Origin: a bacterium
Lineage (GTDB): Bacteria; Patescibacteriota; Saccharimonadia; Saccharimonadales; UBA4665
Assembly: GCA_021850865.1 (NCBI GenBank)
Contig: JAJZKN010000003.1
Location: 1-64,000, forward strand
Reading direction: 5' to 3'
DNA: 64,000 nt
The position numbers were made by a program, and so were the translations under genes. This document shows positions 30,471-41,741 of this stretch, one piece after another. Under the pieces are notes generated by a model. It was not told the origin of the DNA. It searched no databases and saw nothing but the letters and a program-made list of their open reading frames with translations. Numbering within the stretch: position 1 is the stretch's first letter; each line of letters begins with the position of its first letter.

Positions 30471-30878
30471 ATGCCAACAATAAATCAACTGGTCAGAAAG
30501 CCAAGAACCAAAGCCGGTACTAAAAGCAAATCGCCGGCGATGCTTAGAGTCGTCAATAATCTTAAAACTACCAATTACGAAAAAGAAGCTCCGTTTAAGC
30601 GTGGAGTTTGCATTAAGGTGACAACCAAAACACCCAAAAAGCCGAACTCGGCTTTGCGTAAAGTAGCCAGGGTCCGTTTAACTAATGGCTACGAAGTCTG
30701 GGCGTATATCGGCGGCGAAGGGCATAATCTACAGGAACACGCTGTAGTTTTGGTTCGCGGCGGCCGGGTTAAAGATCTGCCGGGCGTGCGGTACCATATC
30801 GTTCGCGGCAGTTTAGATTTACAGGGAGTTAATAACCGTAAGCAGGGCCGGAGCAAATACGGCGCCAAGAAAGCTTAA
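30471..30878 (+). CDS. rpsL: 30S ribosomal protein S12
   Basis: [40 protein letters not shown]. Confidence 0.98.
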   Translation: MPTINQLVRKPRTKAGTKSKSPAMLRVVNNLKTTNYEKEAPFKRGVCIKVTTKTPKKPNSALRKVARVRLTNGYEVWAYIGGEGHNLQEHAVVLVRGGRVKDLPGVRYHIVRGSLDLQGVNNRKQGRSKYGAKKA

Positions 30879-30889
30879 GGATAGATTAT

Positions 30890-31369
30890 ATGCCAAGGAA
30901 GAAAACTAAAGATTTAGTTCGACATATCGAACCCGACCGTTTATATAACTCCGTTCAGGTTCAGCGGCTAATTAACCGGGTAATGCTCAACGGTAAAAAA
31001 CAAATGGCGGAACGGCTAGTCTACAATGGTATGCAACAGGCTGCCAATAAACTGAAGATCGACAATCCGTTGGATGTTTTTGAGCAGGCCTACAAAAACA
31101 TCGAACCGCATTTGGAAACGCGATCACGAAGAGTCGGCGGCGCAAACTACCAGATTCCTTTTGAAGTCAAAGGACAACGTCAGGCCCACCTGACCATTAT
31201 GTGGCTGGTACAAGCTGCTCGGTCTAAAAAAGGTATGAGCATGGAGAGACGGTTGTCCAGCGAACTGGTTGACGCCTATAACAAGACAGGTACGGCAGTC
31301 AAAAAACGCGAAGACACCCATAAGATGGCTGAAGCCAACCGAGCTTTCGCCCATTTTGCCCGAAGCTAG
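30890..31369 (+). CDS. rpsG: 30S ribosomal protein S7
   Basis: S7 signature, GGANYQIPFEVKGQRQ. Confidence 0.97.
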   Translation: MPRKKTKDLVRHIEPDRLYNSVQVQRLINRVMLNGKKQMAERLVYNGMQQAANKLKIDNPLDVFEQAYKNIEPHLETRSRRVGGANYQIPFEVKGQRQAHLTIMWLVQAARSKKGMSMERRLSSELVDAYNKTGTAVKKREDTHKMAEANRAFAHFARS

Positions 31370-31421
31370 AACTAACTTTTATTAACTAATTCAGCAAAAA
31401 CTATCAACTAAAGGACAGATA

Positions 31422-33515
31422 ATGGCAACCAAACTTTATCCGATTGATAAATTGCGCAATATTGGCATTATTGCACATATTGATGCCGGCAAGACAACTA
31501 CTACCGAAGGTATTTTGTACCGGACGGGGCTTAAGCACAAAATCGGCGCGGTTCACGAAGGCGAGACGACCACCGACTGGATGGCGCAGGAACGGGAACG
31601 AGGCATTACGATCGTCTCAGCCGCAGTTACCTGCTATTGGAAGAATCATCAGATTAACATAATTGATACGCCCGGACATATTGATTTCACCGTAGAAGTT
31701 GAGCGTAGTTTACGGGTCCTCGACGGCGCAGTAGTTGTGTTTGACGGTAAAATGGGCGTAGAAAGCCAAAGCGAGACCGTCTGGCGTCAGGCGGATAAAT
31801 ATAACGTGCCGCGAATCTGTTTTATCAACAAAATCAACCAGACCGGCGGTGATTTTTATAAATCACTGGAGTCAATTCACCACCGTCTTAGCAAATTAGC
31901 TTTTCCAATTCATTTACCGATCGGCTTCGAGCAAGGCATTAACGGTGTCGTTGATTTGATAAATCTAAAAGCGTACACCTATAGCGATTTTACTGACCAC
32001 GAACTGATTGAGGGCGAGATTCCGGCCGCCATGGCTGAAGACGTCAAACGCTACCGCTCACTGCTCGTGGAAAATGCGGTCGCCGAAGATGAAGTAATTT
32101 TGGAAAAATATCTTGAAGTCGGAGAGGAGGGCTTAAGCGCCAAAGAGATCGCCCAAGCCATCCGCACCGCCACACTGTCAGGCAAGTTTTTCCCGGTAAC
32201 CGGTGGTGACGGTCGCGGCGTGATTGTCGAAAAAGTGCTGGATTTAGTCACTGAACTACTACCCAGTCCACTGGACCGCAACAGTACTTGGGGCCACCAC
32301 CCGAAAACCAATGATGAAATTGAGCGGCGTCCCGAAGACAGCGAACCATTTACGGCTCTGGCCTTTAAAATTGCCACTGACCCGTTCGTCGGTAAGCTTG
32401 CTTATTTTAGGGTTTATTCGGGCAAGCTTGAATCCGGGAGTTATATATTAAACAGTTCAACAAACGAAAAAGAGCGAGTTGGGCGAATAGTCAGGATGCA
32501 GGCAGACAAACGTGAAGACGTTAATTCGGTGAACGCCGGAGATATTGCGGCAATCGTCGGTCTTAAGGGTACCACTACGGGCAATACTTTATGCGACATC
32601 AACCACCCGATTATTTTGGAAAGTATAACCTTCCCCGATCCGCCGGTATCAATCGCCATTGAACCAAAAACCAAAGCGGATCAGGAAAAAATGAGCACGG
32701 CGCTGCAGCGACTGGCAGAAGAAGACCCGACTTTCAGAATCAGGGTAGACGAAGAAACCGGACAGACGATTATATCGGGTATGGGCGAATTACATCTGGA
32801 AATTATTGTTGACCGGATGAAACGGGAGTTTAACGTCGAAGCCAATGTCGGGCAGCCTCAGGTAGCTTACCGTGAGACGATCCGTAAAGACGGCGTGGAA
32901 GTTCAGGGTAAATTTATCAGGCAAAGCGGTGGCCGGGGTCAATACGGCGACGTTTGGCTTAGATTGTCGCAAAATGAAGCCGGCGCCGGTTACGAATTTA
33001 TTAACTCAATTAGAGGCGGAGTGGTACCGAGCGAATATATACCTGCGGTTAAAAAAGGCATCGAAGAAGCGATGGCTAACGGTGTCATTGCCGGTTATCC
33101 GGTAGTCGATATTAAAGCTGAACTATACGACGGTAGCTTCCATGAGGTGGACTCTTCCGAACTGGCTTTTACGATTGCCGGCTCGATGGCGCTCCAAGAA
33201 GGCGTCAAAAAAGCAGCTCCCGTACTTCTGGAACCGATTATGAAAGTAGTGGTTGTGACGCCGGAATCTTATATGGGCGACGTCATCGGCGATCTAAACT
33301 CTAAGCGGGGTCGGATTGAAAGCATGGAAGATTTAGCCAGCGGCATCAAGGAAATAACGGCTTACGTTCCGCTCGGGGAAATGTTCGGCTATACAACTAA
33401 CTTGCGTTCAATGACTCAGGGCCGGGCCAGCTCGACCATGGAACTGGACCACTACGCCGACGTACCGCGCAATGTGGCTGAAACAATCATAGCGAACAGC
33501 GGCAAAAAGAGCTAA
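31422..33515 (+). CDS. fusA: Elongation factor G
   Basis: [42 protein letters not shown]. Confidence 0.98.
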   Translation: MATKLYPIDKLRNIGIIAHIDAGKTTTTEGILYRTGLKHKIGAVHEGETTTDWMAQERERGITIVSAAVTCYWKNHQINIIDTPGHIDFTVEVERSLRVLDGAVVVFDGKMGVESQSETVWRQADKYNVPRICFINKINQTGGDFYKSLESIHHRLSKLAFPIHLPIGFEQGINGVVDLINLKAYTYSDFTDHELIEGEIPAAMAEDVKRYRSLLVENAVAEDEVILEKYLEVGEEGLSAKEIAQAIRTATLSGKFFPVTGGDGRGVIVEKVLDLVTELLPSPLDRNSTWGHHPKTNDEIERRPEDSEPFTALAFKIATDPFVGKLAYFRVYSGKLESGSYILNSSTNEKERVGRIVRMQADKREDVNSVNAGDIAAIVGLKGTTTGNTLCDINHPIILESITFPDPPVSIAIEPKTKADQEKMSTALQRLAEEDPTFRIRVDEETGQTIISGMGELHLEIIVDRMKREFNVEANVGQPQVAYRETIRKDGVEVQGKFIRQSGGRGQYGDVWLRLSQNEAGAGYEFINSIRGGVVPSEYIPAVKKGIEEAMANGVIAGYPVVDIKAELYDGSFHEVDSSELAFTIAGSMALQEGVKKAAPVLLEPIMKVVVVTPESYMGDVIGDLNSKRGRIESMEDLASGIKEITAYVPLGEMFGYTTNLRSMTQGRASSTMELDHYADVPRNVAETIIANSGKKS

Positions 33516-33542
33516 CAAAGGAAACAACTCCTTTAAAATAGC

Positions 33543-33571
33543 TTTACAAAGGCCGGGGCTTTATCTATACT
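33543..33571 (+). promoter_or_regulatory. tuf promoter TTTACA-17-TATACT
   Basis: Boxes at 33543-33548 and 33566-33571. Confidence 0.55.
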
Positions 33572-33666
33572 ATCAGCGGTAAAGCGTGAGCTATTGTTGG
33601 CTTATGCATAATAAAGTAAACTAAGTAAACTAAAGCTGATCTTAATAAGCAAAGGAGAAATTAATA

Positions 33667-34848
33667 ATGGCCACATTTGACAGAAGTAAGCCGCATGTTA
33701 ACGTCGGCACCATGGGACACGTTGACCATGGCAAGACATCATTGACGGCCGCGATCACCACCGTATTATCCAAACGAAAGCCCAGCGACGTAAATAAGGC
33801 TGTCGGGTATGATCAAATTGATAATGCTCCGGAGGAACGACAGCGCGGTATTACCATTGCGACCTCGCACCAGGAGTATGAGAGCGACAAACGACACTAC
33901 GCGCATGTGGATATGCCCGGACACGCCGACTACGTTAAGAATATGATCACCGGTGCCGCGCAGATCGACGGAGCTATTTTAGTAGTTAGTGCCGCTGACG
34001 GTCCTATGCCACAAACCCGTGAGCACGTGGTTCTGGCCAAGCAAGTCGGCGTACCAAGCATTTTGGTATTTCTTAACAAAATGGATCTGGCCGATCCGGA
34101 ACTGGTTGACTTGGTCGAAGAGGAAATCCGAGACCTGTTAGCAAAATACGAGTTTGACCGAGATTGTCCGATTATCCGCGGTTCTGCCACTAAAGCACTC
34201 GAAGGCGATAAAGAAAATGAAGACGCTATCATTAAATTGGTTGAGGCGATGGATGAGTACATCCCTGAACCAGTGCGTGACCTGGACAAGCCTTTCTTGA
34301 TGCCGATTGAGGACGTATTCTCAATTAAGGGCCGGGGAACGGTCGCGACCGGTAGAATTGAAACCGGTATCGTTAAAATGAACGACGAAGTCGAAATTGT
34401 CGGAATTAAGCCAACCACCAAATCGGTAGTTACCGGCATTGAAGCTTTTAAAAAGCAGCTTGATCAGGGTCAGGCCGGGGATAACGCCGGTATTTTACTG
34501 CGCGGTATTGAACGAGAAGACATCGAGCGGGGTCAGGTTTTGGCTAAGCCGGGAACAATCACACCCCACACCGATTTCGAGAGTGAAGTTTATGTTCTGA
34601 CTAAAGAAGAGGGCGGTCGACACACCCCATTCTTTAAGGGCTACAAACCACAGTTTTATTTCCGGACTACCGACGTAACCGGTGAAGTCGAATTGCCGGC
34701 CGACAAGGAAATGGTAATGCCGGGAGACACTATTACTTTTGTCGTTAAACTACTGGCGCCTATTGCTATGGACCAGGGTCTGCGGTTTGCCATCCGGGAA
34801 GGCGGCCGTACAGTCGGCGCCGGTGTGGTAACCAAGATTATTAAATAG
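33667..34848 (+). CDS. tuf: Elongation factor Tu
   Basis: [46 protein letters not shown]. Confidence 0.98.
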   Translation: MATFDRSKPHVNVGTMGHVDHGKTSLTAAITTVLSKRKPSDVNKAVGYDQIDNAPEERQRGITIATSHQEYESDKRHYAHVDMPGHADYVKNMITGAAQIDGAILVVSAADGPMPQTREHVVLAKQVGVPSILVFLNKMDLADPELVDLVEEEIRDLLAKYEFDRDCPIIRGSATKALEGDKENEDAIIKLVEAMDEYIPEPVRDLDKPFLMPIEDVFSIKGRGTVATGRIETGIVKMNDEVEIVGIKPTTKSVVTGIEAFKKQLDQGQAGDNAGILLRGIEREDIERGQVLAKPGTITPHTDFESEVYVLTKEEGGRHTPFFKGYKPQFYFRTTDVTGEVELPADKEMVMPGDTITFVVKLLAPIAMDQGLRFAIREGGRTVGAGVVTKIIK

Positions 34849-34876
34849 CTGCGGCTTTTAATAACGCTAGGAATGA

Positions 34877-34909
34877 AAGGGCTCTGGAAACAGGGTCCTT
34901 TTATTTATT
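34877..34909 (+). terminator. Rho-independent terminator after tuf
   Basis: AAGGGCTCTG-GAAA-CAGGGTCCTT followed by TTATTTATT. Confidence 0.85.
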
Positions 34910-34928
34910 AGCAAACCCTTGATTAATT

Positions 34929-34956
34929 TTGACAAATCACCTCTGTCGGATATAAT
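34929..34956 (+). promoter_or_regulatory. rpsJ / S10 operon promoter TTGACA-16-TATAAT
   Basis: Consensus -35 (34929-34934) and -10 (34951-34956). Confidence 0.75.
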
Positions 34957-35056
34957 GACAAAGCATAATATATAAAGAGCAATGCCGGTACCTAGGCGTA
35001 TATGCAATTTGGAAGTATACATCAAGTAAAGCCGGAACACACCAGGAGTATCCATA

Positions 35057-35383
35057 ATGGCTCAAGCTAGTAGCGAACAAAAACAACGGGTACGCATTCG
35101 CTTAAAGGCGTACGATCACAAGGTCATCGACCAGGCAGCCAAGCAAATTATCGAAACGGCACTGAGAACCGGGGCCACCTTAGCCGGACCAATTCCGCTG
35201 CCAACCAGAAAATCGACATTTACGGTAATAAAGAGTCCGCATGTCTACAAAAAAAGTCGCGAACAGTTTGAAATGCGAGTGCATAAACGGCTGATAGACG
35301 TTTTCGACCCAACACCGAAAACTATCGATAGTTTAATGAATCTTTCTCTACCTGCCGGCTGCGACGTCGAAATAAAAATGTAG
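35057..35383 (+). CDS. rpsJ: 30S ribosomal protein S10
   Basis: [23 protein letters not shown]...GPIPLPT. Confidence 0.97.
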   Translation: MAQASSEQKQRVRIRLKAYDHKVIDQAAKQIIETALRTGATLAGPIPLPTRKSTFTVIKSPHVYKKSREQFEMRVHKRLIDVFDPTPKTIDSLMNLSLPAGCDVEIKM

Positions 35384-35408
35384 TATTTGCCGTAATAAAG
35401 TCAACGTA

Positions 35409-35437
35409 TTGACAGATAATTCTTTAGTTGCTAATCT
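35409..35437 (+). promoter_or_regulatory. Internal promoter between rpsJ and rplC, TTGACA-17-TAATCT
   Basis: Boxes at 35409-35414 and 35432-35437. Confidence 0.6.
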
Positions 35438-35459
35438 ATAACGGTATCTGTAGAAAGTA

Positions 35460-35524
35460 CTTGGTGCGTGGTATAGGTCCGCTTGTAATGCTTACCATAA
35501 AGAGGAAACCATACCGCCGCCAAG
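35460..35524 (+). promoter_or_regulatory. Structured leader upstream of rplC
   Basis: CTTGGTGCGTGGTAT (35460-35474) pairs with ATACCGCCGCCAAG (35511-35524). Confidence 0.5.
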
Positions 35525-35585
35525 AATTTTATTGTCAGATTTTCCAAAAACAATAACCCAGGAAATAAGGATCAGGACAAGCAAA

Positions 35586-36200
35586 GTGAAAGCCCTAATT
35601 ACTAAAAAACTCGGTATGACCTCAATTATTATAGAAGACGGTACGTTAGTGCCAGTCACGTTGCTCGACGTCATCGGTAATTTTGTGGTGGGTAAAAGAA
35701 CAGCTGATAAAGACGGCTATGAGGCAACGATTGTCGGTGCCGGGAAGGCAAAAAAGCCGAGTAAACCGCTACGGGGTATGATCAAGAATAACGACAACCA
35801 TTACCCGGCGATTATTAAGGAATTTAAACTTAGTGAATCAGAAACAGAATTAAATGTCGGCGATAAATTAAGCGCCGACGTTTTTAGTGTCGGGGAATTA
35901 GTTTCAGTTAGCGGCACCTCCAAAGGTAAGGGATGGGCCGGTACTATCAAGCGACACAACTTTCACCGGGGCCGTAAAACTCACGGTGGAAGAAGCTACC
36001 GTCGGGTAGGATCGATCGGTTCAATGTATCCCCAGCATATTCTAAAAGGCAAGAAAATGTCTGGCAGAATGGGTCATGCAGCAGTAACCACACATAATCT
36101 AAAGATTGCTTTAGTCGATGCTCAAGCAGGCGTTATTGGCGTAGTCGGCGCCGTACCGGGCCCGAAACGCTCAACCGTACTTATCAAAGGCGTCAAATAA
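35586..36200 (+). CDS. rplC: 50S ribosomal protein L3 (GTG start)
   Basis: MKALITKKLGMTSII..., GKGWAGTIKRHNFHRGRKTHG; ORF-track start 35532 too early. Confidence 0.95.
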   Translation: MKALITKKLGMTSIIIEDGTLVPVTLLDVIGNFVVGKRTADKDGYEATIVGAGKAKKPSKPLRGMIKNNDNHYPAIIKEFKLSESETELNVGDKLSADVFSVGELVSVSGTSKGKGWAGTIKRHNFHRGRKTHGGRSYRRVGSIGSMYPQHILKGKKMSGRMGHAAVTTHNLKIALVDAQAGVIGVVGAVPGPKRSTVLIKGVK

Positions 36201-36841
36201 TGGCTACGACTAAAGTCTCTACTGCCGTTAAACTTGACCAGACGATTTTCAATATCAAGACGATTAATCACGAATTGATCAGACTGGCCTATGAGGCTTA
36301 TTTAGCCAACGGGCGAACTAACCTGGCTAAAACTCAGACAAGGGGCATGGTCAGCGGCAGTAATAAAAAACCATGGCAACAGAAAGGTACCGGACGGGCC
36401 AGAGTGGGATCTAAGCGCACACCGCTGTGGCGGGGCGGCGGAATTGTTTTTGGACCAACCGGCAACGAAAACTACAGTAAAAAGATTAATCAACAGGCGA
36501 AAAATACAGCCCTAAAGCATACCCTTAGCGCCTTAAATCAAAACGGCTTAATTAAAGTAATTGATGATTTTACGCTCGCAAAACCTAAGACCGCCGAACT
36601 GGTCAAACACTTGAACAAAGCCGGCTGCGAAGAACATGCATATACGCTACTAATTGACTCGAGCCCGTCTACGGATCTTATTCTGGCAGCGCGAAATCTA
36701 CCGGACTTAAAACTAATCAGCGCCGATTACTTAAACGCCGCGAGCGTCCTGGACGCCGATTGTCTGGTTTTTACCAAAAGCGGTCTGACTAAACTAACCT
36801 CGCGATTAAGTCCTAAGACAATAACGGAAGTTAAAAAATGA
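36200..36841 (+). CDS. rplD: 50S ribosomal protein L4
   Basis: KPWQQKGTGRARVGSKRTPLWRGGGIVFGP. Confidence 0.97.
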   Translation: MATTKVSTAVKLDQTIFNIKTINHELIRLAYEAYLANGRTNLAKTQTRGMVSGSNKKPWQQKGTGRARVGSKRTPLWRGGGIVFGPTGNENYSKKINQQAKNTALKHTLSALNQNGLIKVIDDFTLAKPKTAELVKHLNKAGCEEHAYTLLIDSSPSTDLILAARNLPDLKLISADYLNAASVLDADCLVFTKSGLTKLTSRLSPKTITEVKK

Positions 36842-37293
36842 GCAAGCTAACTCTCGTAATACCCAAGCTCAGTGAAAAAAGTTACGGCCAAAGCCAGAAC
36901 CGGGTCTATACCGTGCTTGTCGATACGGCCACCAACAAACAGACCGTAATTCGGGCGATTGAGGCCCAGTTTAACGTTGAAGTCAAGTCGGTTAACATTG
37001 CCAACATTGCCGGCAAGGCTAAGCGAACTATTTCGAAAAACGGCCGCCGGACGGCGAACGGACGCGATATAGACACTAAAAAAGCCTACGTCACATTAAA
37101 GGAAGGCTTTTCTTTGCCATTTTTTGAAGCAATCGAAGAAGAACAAAAGCAGTCGGATAAAATTCAAGATGAATTAGCTAAGAAGGCCGAGAAAGAGTCG
37201 GCCAAACAAGACAAGCCTAAGAGTAGAAGACTCGGAAGAAATAAGTCCGTAACACCGGCCGATAAAGACAAGAAAGAAAAGAAGGCGGCCTAA
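36838..37293 (+). CDS. rplW: 50S ribosomal protein L23 with long charged C-terminal tail
   Basis: L23 core in position between rplD and rplB; about 50-aa Lys/Glu-rich tail. Confidence 0.93.
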   Translation: MSKLTLVIPKLSEKSYGQSQNRVYTVLVDTATNKQTVIRAIEAQFNVEVKSVNIANIAGKAKRTISKNGRRTANGRDIDTKKAYVTLKEGFSLPFFEAIEEEQKQSDKIQDELAKKAEKESAKQDKPKSRRLGRNKSVTPADKDKKEKKAA

Positions 37294-37294
37294 T

Positions 37295-38134
37295 ATGCAA
37301 GCAGTTAAGCAGTACAAGCCGACCACTAACGGACGCCGTGGAATGATGAGTCAAGACAACTCAGCAATTACAACGGACAAACCGCAAAAAAACCTGTTGG
37401 GCAGCACCAAACGCTCGCACGGCCGAAACAATCAAGGTAGAATTACCACGCGCCACAAAGGCGGCGGCAGTCGCAGACTGTACCGTAAAATAAGCTACTC
37501 TTTACCTGAAGGTTTTAGCGGCGTCGTCCGGCACATTGAATATGACCCGAACCGTAGCGCCAGAATCGCCCGTATTCAATCTGACAGCGGAGAGTTCTAC
37601 TATATTTTGGCAACTCAGGGGATGGAACCTAACCATAGGGTAAGTAGCGGCCAGGATGCGCCAATCGAAAAAGGTAACCGACTGCAACTTAAAAACATTC
37701 CCATCGGCAGTGTCATTCACGCTGTTGAAATTAAAAGAGGCAGAGGAGCCCAGCTGGTGCGCAGCGCCGGAGCTTCAGCCCAACTTGTTGCCAGGGACGA
37801 GATTAGTGCCCAAGTTAAGCTTCCCAGCGGAGAAGTCCGTATTGTTGATGTTGAGTGCACTGCCAGTATCGGTATCATCGGAAACGAACAGCATCAGAAT
37901 GTTGCTATCGGCAAAGCTGGACGCAACAGACACAAAGGAATCAGGCCTACGGTCAGAGGAGTAGTTATGAATGCTGTTGATCACCCGCACGGTGGTGGTG
38001 ACGGTGGCCGGCACCGGATGGCCAAAGCTCCTCGAACTCCGTGGGGTCAAAAGACCCTGGGATATAAGACCAGGCATAATAAAGCAACGGAAAAATACAT
38101 TGCTAGAAGCCGTCACGCAGGGAAGAGAAAGTAG
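37295..38134 (+). CDS. rplB: 50S ribosomal protein L2
   Basis: GRNNQGRITTRHKGGGSRRLYR, VMNAVDHPHGGGDGG. Confidence 0.98.
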   Translation: MQAVKQYKPTTNGRRGMMSQDNSAITTDKPQKNLLGSTKRSHGRNNQGRITTRHKGGGSRRLYRKISYSLPEGFSGVVRHIEYDPNRSARIARIQSDSGEFYYILATQGMEPNHRVSSGQDAPIEKGNRLQLKNIPIGSVIHAVEIKRGRGAQLVRSAGASAQLVARDEISAQVKLPSGEVRIVDVECTASIGIIGNEQHQNVAIGKAGRNRHKGIRPTVRGVVMNAVDHPHGGGDGGRHRMAKAPRTPWGQKTLGYKTRHNKATEKYIARSRHAGKRK

Positions 38135-38182
38135 CCAAACTATGAATGTAGCAATAAGTATAAACTCAAAGGATACCAAGTA

Positions 38183-38461
38183 ATGAGTCGATCACTAAAA
38201 AAAGGTCCTTTTATAGATTTCAAACTGGCCAAGAAAATTAATGCGCTGGGTAGTGAAGATCGTACCATTATTAAAACCTGGGCACGGGCCAGCACCATAT
38301 CGCCGGATTTTGTCGGTCGGACTATCGCCGTGCATAACGGTAAGGTCCATGTACCGGTATTTATTACTGAAAATATGGTCGGTCATAAACTGGGCGAGTT
38401 CTCGCCAACACGAAAATTCCGCTCACATGGCGGTAAACTGGCAAAGGCGATCAAGGAGTAG
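38183..38461 (+). CDS. rpsS: 30S ribosomal protein S19
   Basis: [37 protein letters not shown]. Confidence 0.97.
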   Translation: MSRSLKKGPFIDFKLAKKINALGSEDRTIIKTWARASTISPDFVGRTIAVHNGKVHVPVFITENMVGHKLGEFSPTRKFRSHGGKLAKAIKE

Positions 38462-38464
38462 ATT

Positions 38465-38869
38465 ATGCCCGTACAAGCTATAGCTAAAGGAGTAAGACTC
38501 AGCCCACGCAAAGTCGCCGTGGTGGCTGCTCTGGTTCGAAACCGGACAGTTGACGACGCAATAACGATACTTCAGCACACCGAACGACGCAGCGCCTTGG
38601 TGGTTAGCAAGGTGATTAAAAGCGCACGGGCTAATGCTGACTACAATCATAATTACAAGCCCGCATCCCTTCGAATTATTGAGATTAGCGTTACGCCCGG
38701 ACCGAGACTCAAGCGATACCGTCCGGCTGCCCGCGGCAGAGCATTGCCGTATATGAAAAAGAGTTCGCATATAAAAGTCGTAGTGGAAGGCGAAAAACGG
38801 CAGGCTAAACCTGCCAAAACGGCGCCAGCTAAGATCAAGACAGATGATAAGCCTAAGGAGATTAAGTAA
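38465..38869 (+). CDS. rplV: 50S ribosomal protein L22
   Basis: VRLSPRKVAVVAALVRNRTVDDAI, RYRPAARGRALPYMKKSSHI. Confidence 0.96.
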   Translation: MPVQAIAKGVRLSPRKVAVVAALVRNRTVDDAITILQHTERRSALVVSKVIKSARANADYNHNYKPASLRIIEISVTPGPRLKRYRPAARGRALPYMKKSSHIKVVVEGEKRQAKPAKTAPAKIKTDDKPKEIK

Positions 38870-39498
38870 TGGGCCAGAAAGTTAATCCTATCAGTATGCG
38901 GCTCCAGGTGAATAAAGACTGGAGCAGTCGTTGGTTTTCCGACAAACGGACTTATGCAAATTACCTAAACGACGATTTGAAACTCCGCAGACTAATTCAG
39001 ACCAAACTAGGCAGTCGGGCAGCGATAAACCGCGTGGAAATCAACCGGACGCCAAACCTGGTTAGCGTAACTATTCATACGGCTAAACCAGGAGTCGTGA
39101 TCGGACACGGCGGTACCGGTACCAAGGAACTGATCGAAGCCGCTGAAAAAATTTACAAAATGCAGACCAAAGTTAATATTGATGAAGTAAAAAAGGCCGA
39201 TCTGTACGCCAAACTAGTAGCGGAAAATATTGCACACCAACTAGAACGACGGATGAGTTTCCGCCGGGCAATTAAATCAGCCAGCGCCGCTACGATGCGC
39301 GTGGGCGCCAAGGGTATCAGAATTGAAGTGTCTGGCCGGTTAAACGGCTCGGATATGAGCCGACGCGAGAAAGAAGTTGCCGGATCGGTGCCACTACACA
39401 CGCTTCGCGCCGACGTTGATTATGCTTACGTACCGGCTCGGACTGCCGCTGGTATTATCGGCGTTAAGGTCTGGATCTACAAAGGCGAGGTAATCTAG
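38869..39498 (+). CDS. rpsC: 30S ribosomal protein S3
   Basis: [14 protein letters not shown] domain, [13 protein letters not shown]-like end. Confidence 0.97.
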   Translation: MGQKVNPISMRLQVNKDWSSRWFSDKRTYANYLNDDLKLRRLIQTKLGSRAAINRVEINRTPNLVSVTIHTAKPGVVIGHGGTGTKELIEAAEKIYKMQTKVNIDEVKKADLYAKLVAENIAHQLERRMSFRRAIKSASAATMRVGAKGIRIEVSGRLNGSDMSRREKEVAGSVPLHTLRADVDYAYVPARTAAGIIGVKVWIYKGEVI

Positions 39499-39500
39499 CT

Positions 39501-39914
39501 ATGTTAATGCCATCACGCACCAAATTTCGCAAAGTTCGCAAGGGGCGAATTCGTGGTGTCGCGACTGCCGGCAGCCATATTGCTTACGGAGACTACGCAC
39601 TGCAAGCCCAAGGACATATGCGTATTTCTTCACGCCAGATCGAGGCTTCACGGCAAGCAATGACCAGATACATTAAGCGCGGCGGTAAGATTTGGATTAG
39701 AATATTTCCGCACACTCCTGTAACCCGCAAACCGCAAGACGTAAAAATGGGTAGCGGCAAGGGAAACCCTGAGTTTTTTGTAGCTAAAGTAAAGCCCGGG
39801 ACTGTACTGTTTGAAATGCAAGGTGTCAGCGAAGAGACCGCTAGGGAAGCAATGAGGCTGGCAGCCAATAAACTGCCGGTTAAAACTAAGTTTATCATCC
39901 GGGAGGAGGCTTAA
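39501..39914 (+). CDS. rplP: 50S ribosomal protein L16
   Basis: [38 protein letters not shown]. Confidence 0.97.
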   Translation: MLMPSRTKFRKVRKGRIRGVATAGSHIAYGDYALQAQGHMRISSRQIEASRQAMTRYIKRGGKIWIRIFPHTPVTRKPQDVKMGSGKGNPEFFVAKVKPGTVLFEMQGVSEETAREAMRLAANKLPVKTKFIIREEA

Positions 39915-39918
39915 ACTT

Positions 39919-40119
39919 ATGAAGATCACTGACATTCGTAAATTATCCACCAGTGAACTGACCAAGCAAAGCTCTCAGTTAAGAGAAGAAATCGTCGAAC
40001 TTAGACGAAGCAATTCATTGGGTGAGTCGCAAAACGTCCGATTAGTCAGACATAAGCGCAAAGATTTAGCTAGAGTATTAACCGTCTTGGCTGAACATTT
40101 GTCAAAGGAGAGCATTTAA
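39919..40119 (+). CDS. rpmC: 50S ribosomal protein L29
   Basis: MKITDIRKLSTSELTKQSSQLREEIVELR; operon position. Confidence 0.93.
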   Translation: MKITDIRKLSTSELTKQSSQLREEIVELRRSNSLGESQNVRLVRHKRKDLARVLTVLAEHLSKESI

Positions 40120-40120
40120 A

Positions 40121-40453
40121 ATGGCAAAAACTATTACCGGTACTGTCAGTTCGATTCCCGGCAACAAGACGATAGTTGTTAAAGTCGAGCGGCGTAAAAC
40201 ACATCCGCTGTATCGTAAACAGTATAAGGAAACCTCTAAGTTTATGGCCCATGATGAAAAGAATCAGGCGAAAATAGGCGACAAGGTCGAGATCATCGGT
40301 TCCCGCCCAATCAGCGCCAGAAAGCGTTTCGTATTGCAAAAAGTCTTATCGAACGCCGAAATTAGCGGCGAGGCACTGGGAGTTATTTCGGTTAAAGAAG
40401 AGCGTAAAACCAGGAGCACAAAAAACAAGGATGAAAAGGAGACGGTTTCATGA
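40121..40453 (+). CDS. rpsQ: 30S ribosomal protein S17
   Basis: [46 protein letters not shown]. Confidence 0.96.
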   Translation: MAKTITGTVSSIPGNKTIVVKVERRKTHPLYRKQYKETSKFMAHDEKNQAKIGDKVEIIGSRPISARKRFVLQKVLSNAEISGEALGVISVKEERKTRSTKNKDEKETVS

Positions 40454-40818
40454 TTCAACAAGAAACTCGTCTAGCTGTAGCCGACAATAGCGGCGCTAAA
40501 GAGATTTTATGCATCCGGGTTTTGGGCGGTACCAGGCGTCGTTATGCGAAAGTCGGTGACGTTATCGTGGCGACGGTTAAAGATGCCAACCCTAACGGCA
40601 CAGTCAAAAAGAAGAGCGTCGTCAAGGCTGTCATTGTCAGAACCAAGAATCCGATTAAGCGTAAGGACGGCTCAACGATCCGTTTCGACGACAACGCCGC
40701 CGTCTTAATTGCCGATGACAAAACACCGCGTTCTACCCGAATTTTTGGCCCGGTCCCGAGAGAATTGCGCGAACTTGGCTATAGTAAAATTATCAGCCTG
40801 GCGCCGGAGGTACTCTAA
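40450..40818 (+). CDS. rplN: 50S ribosomal protein L14
   Basis: [27 protein letters not shown]. Confidence 0.98.
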   Translation: MIQQETRLAVADNSGAKEILCIRVLGGTRRRYAKVGDVIVATVKDANPNGTVKKKSVVKAVIVRTKNPIKRKDGSTIRFDDNAAVLIADDKTPRSTRIFGPVPRELRELGYSKIISLAPEVL

Positions 40819-40819
40819 A

Positions 40820-41149
40820 ATGAACAAGCTTTACAAGATCCGTCTAATTAAAGGCGATACCGTAGTTGTTCGCAGCGGTAAATATAAAGGGAAAACAGGT
40901 AAGGTTTTATCAGTGAGCCGAGTTAATAACACCGTGGTAGTCGAAGGCATCAACGTTGTTAAAAAACACCAGAAACCTAACAAGGAATACCCGCAAGGCG
41001 GCATTATCGACATTACCAAACCAATCGGAGTATCTAAAGTGGGCATCTACGAACCTACGGCTAAGAAAGCCAGCAGGATAGGTCTTAAGTCAACGCTCGA
41101 TGGTAAAAAAACGCGAATTTATAAGTTAACCAACAAGGAGGTAAGCTAA
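40820..41149 (+). CDS. rplX: 50S ribosomal protein L24
   Basis: MNKLYKIRLIKGDTVVVRSGKYKGKTGKVLSV; start 40820 rather than ORF-track 40709. Confidence 0.95.
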   Translation: MNKLYKIRLIKGDTVVVRSGKYKGKTGKVLSVSRVNNTVVVEGINVVKKHQKPNKEYPQGGIIDITKPIGVSKVGIYEPTAKKASRIGLKSTLDGKKTRIYKLTNKEVS

Positions 41150-41150
41150 G

Positions 41151-41741
41151 ATGGCGACAACAACAGCAACCGGCAAAAAACCTGCTGCCTACCTGCCGAG
41201 ATTGGCTGTCTTATACCGTGACCAGATCGAGGCAGAATTGCAAAGCGAGTTGTCATTGAAAAACATTCATCAAGTTCCAAAGCTCGAGAAAATTATTGTC
41301 AACAGCGGCCTCGGTAAAGCCAAAGACGATAAAAAGTTAATGGATACGGCTACTAACACTCTACGCAAAATAACCGGGCAGGCACCCGTAGAAACAACAG
41401 CCAAGAACTCAATTGCCAGTTTTAAGCTGCGGGAAGGCAGCAAGATCGGACTGAAAGTGACGCTGCGAGGCGATATTATGTACGAGTTTTTAGACCGTTT
41501 AATTACCATTGTTTTACCGCGACTGCGAGACTTCCACGGCGTCAGCTTAAAAGCCTTTGACAAACAGGGTAATTACGCGCTAGGATTAACCGACCAATCG
41601 GTGTTTCCGGAACTGAGTTTTGAAGAAACTTCACCGGCCCACGGGCTGCAGATAATTTTTGTAATCAAGACGGGCGATCCGGCACATGCCAAAGCGCTAC
41701 TCAGTAAGTTCGGTATGCCCTTCGCCAAGGAGAATAAGTAA
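41151..41741 (+). CDS. rplE: 50S ribosomal protein L5
   Basis: [36 protein letters not shown]. Confidence 0.96.
   Translation: MATTTATGKKPAAYLPRLAVLYRDQIEAELQSELSLKNIHQVPKLEKIIVNSGLGKAKDDKKLMDTATNTLRKITGQAPVETTAKNSIASFKLREGSKIGLKVTLRGDIMYEFLDRLITIVLPRLRDFHGVSLKAFDKQGNYALGLTDQSVFPELSFEETSPAHGLQIIFVIKTGDPAHAKALLSKFGMPFAKENK

Noticed and set aside
33930-34439. 169-aa antisense ORF in tuf
   Set aside because: Lies on the complement of highly conserved EF-Tu; antisense open frames are expected from codon bias.
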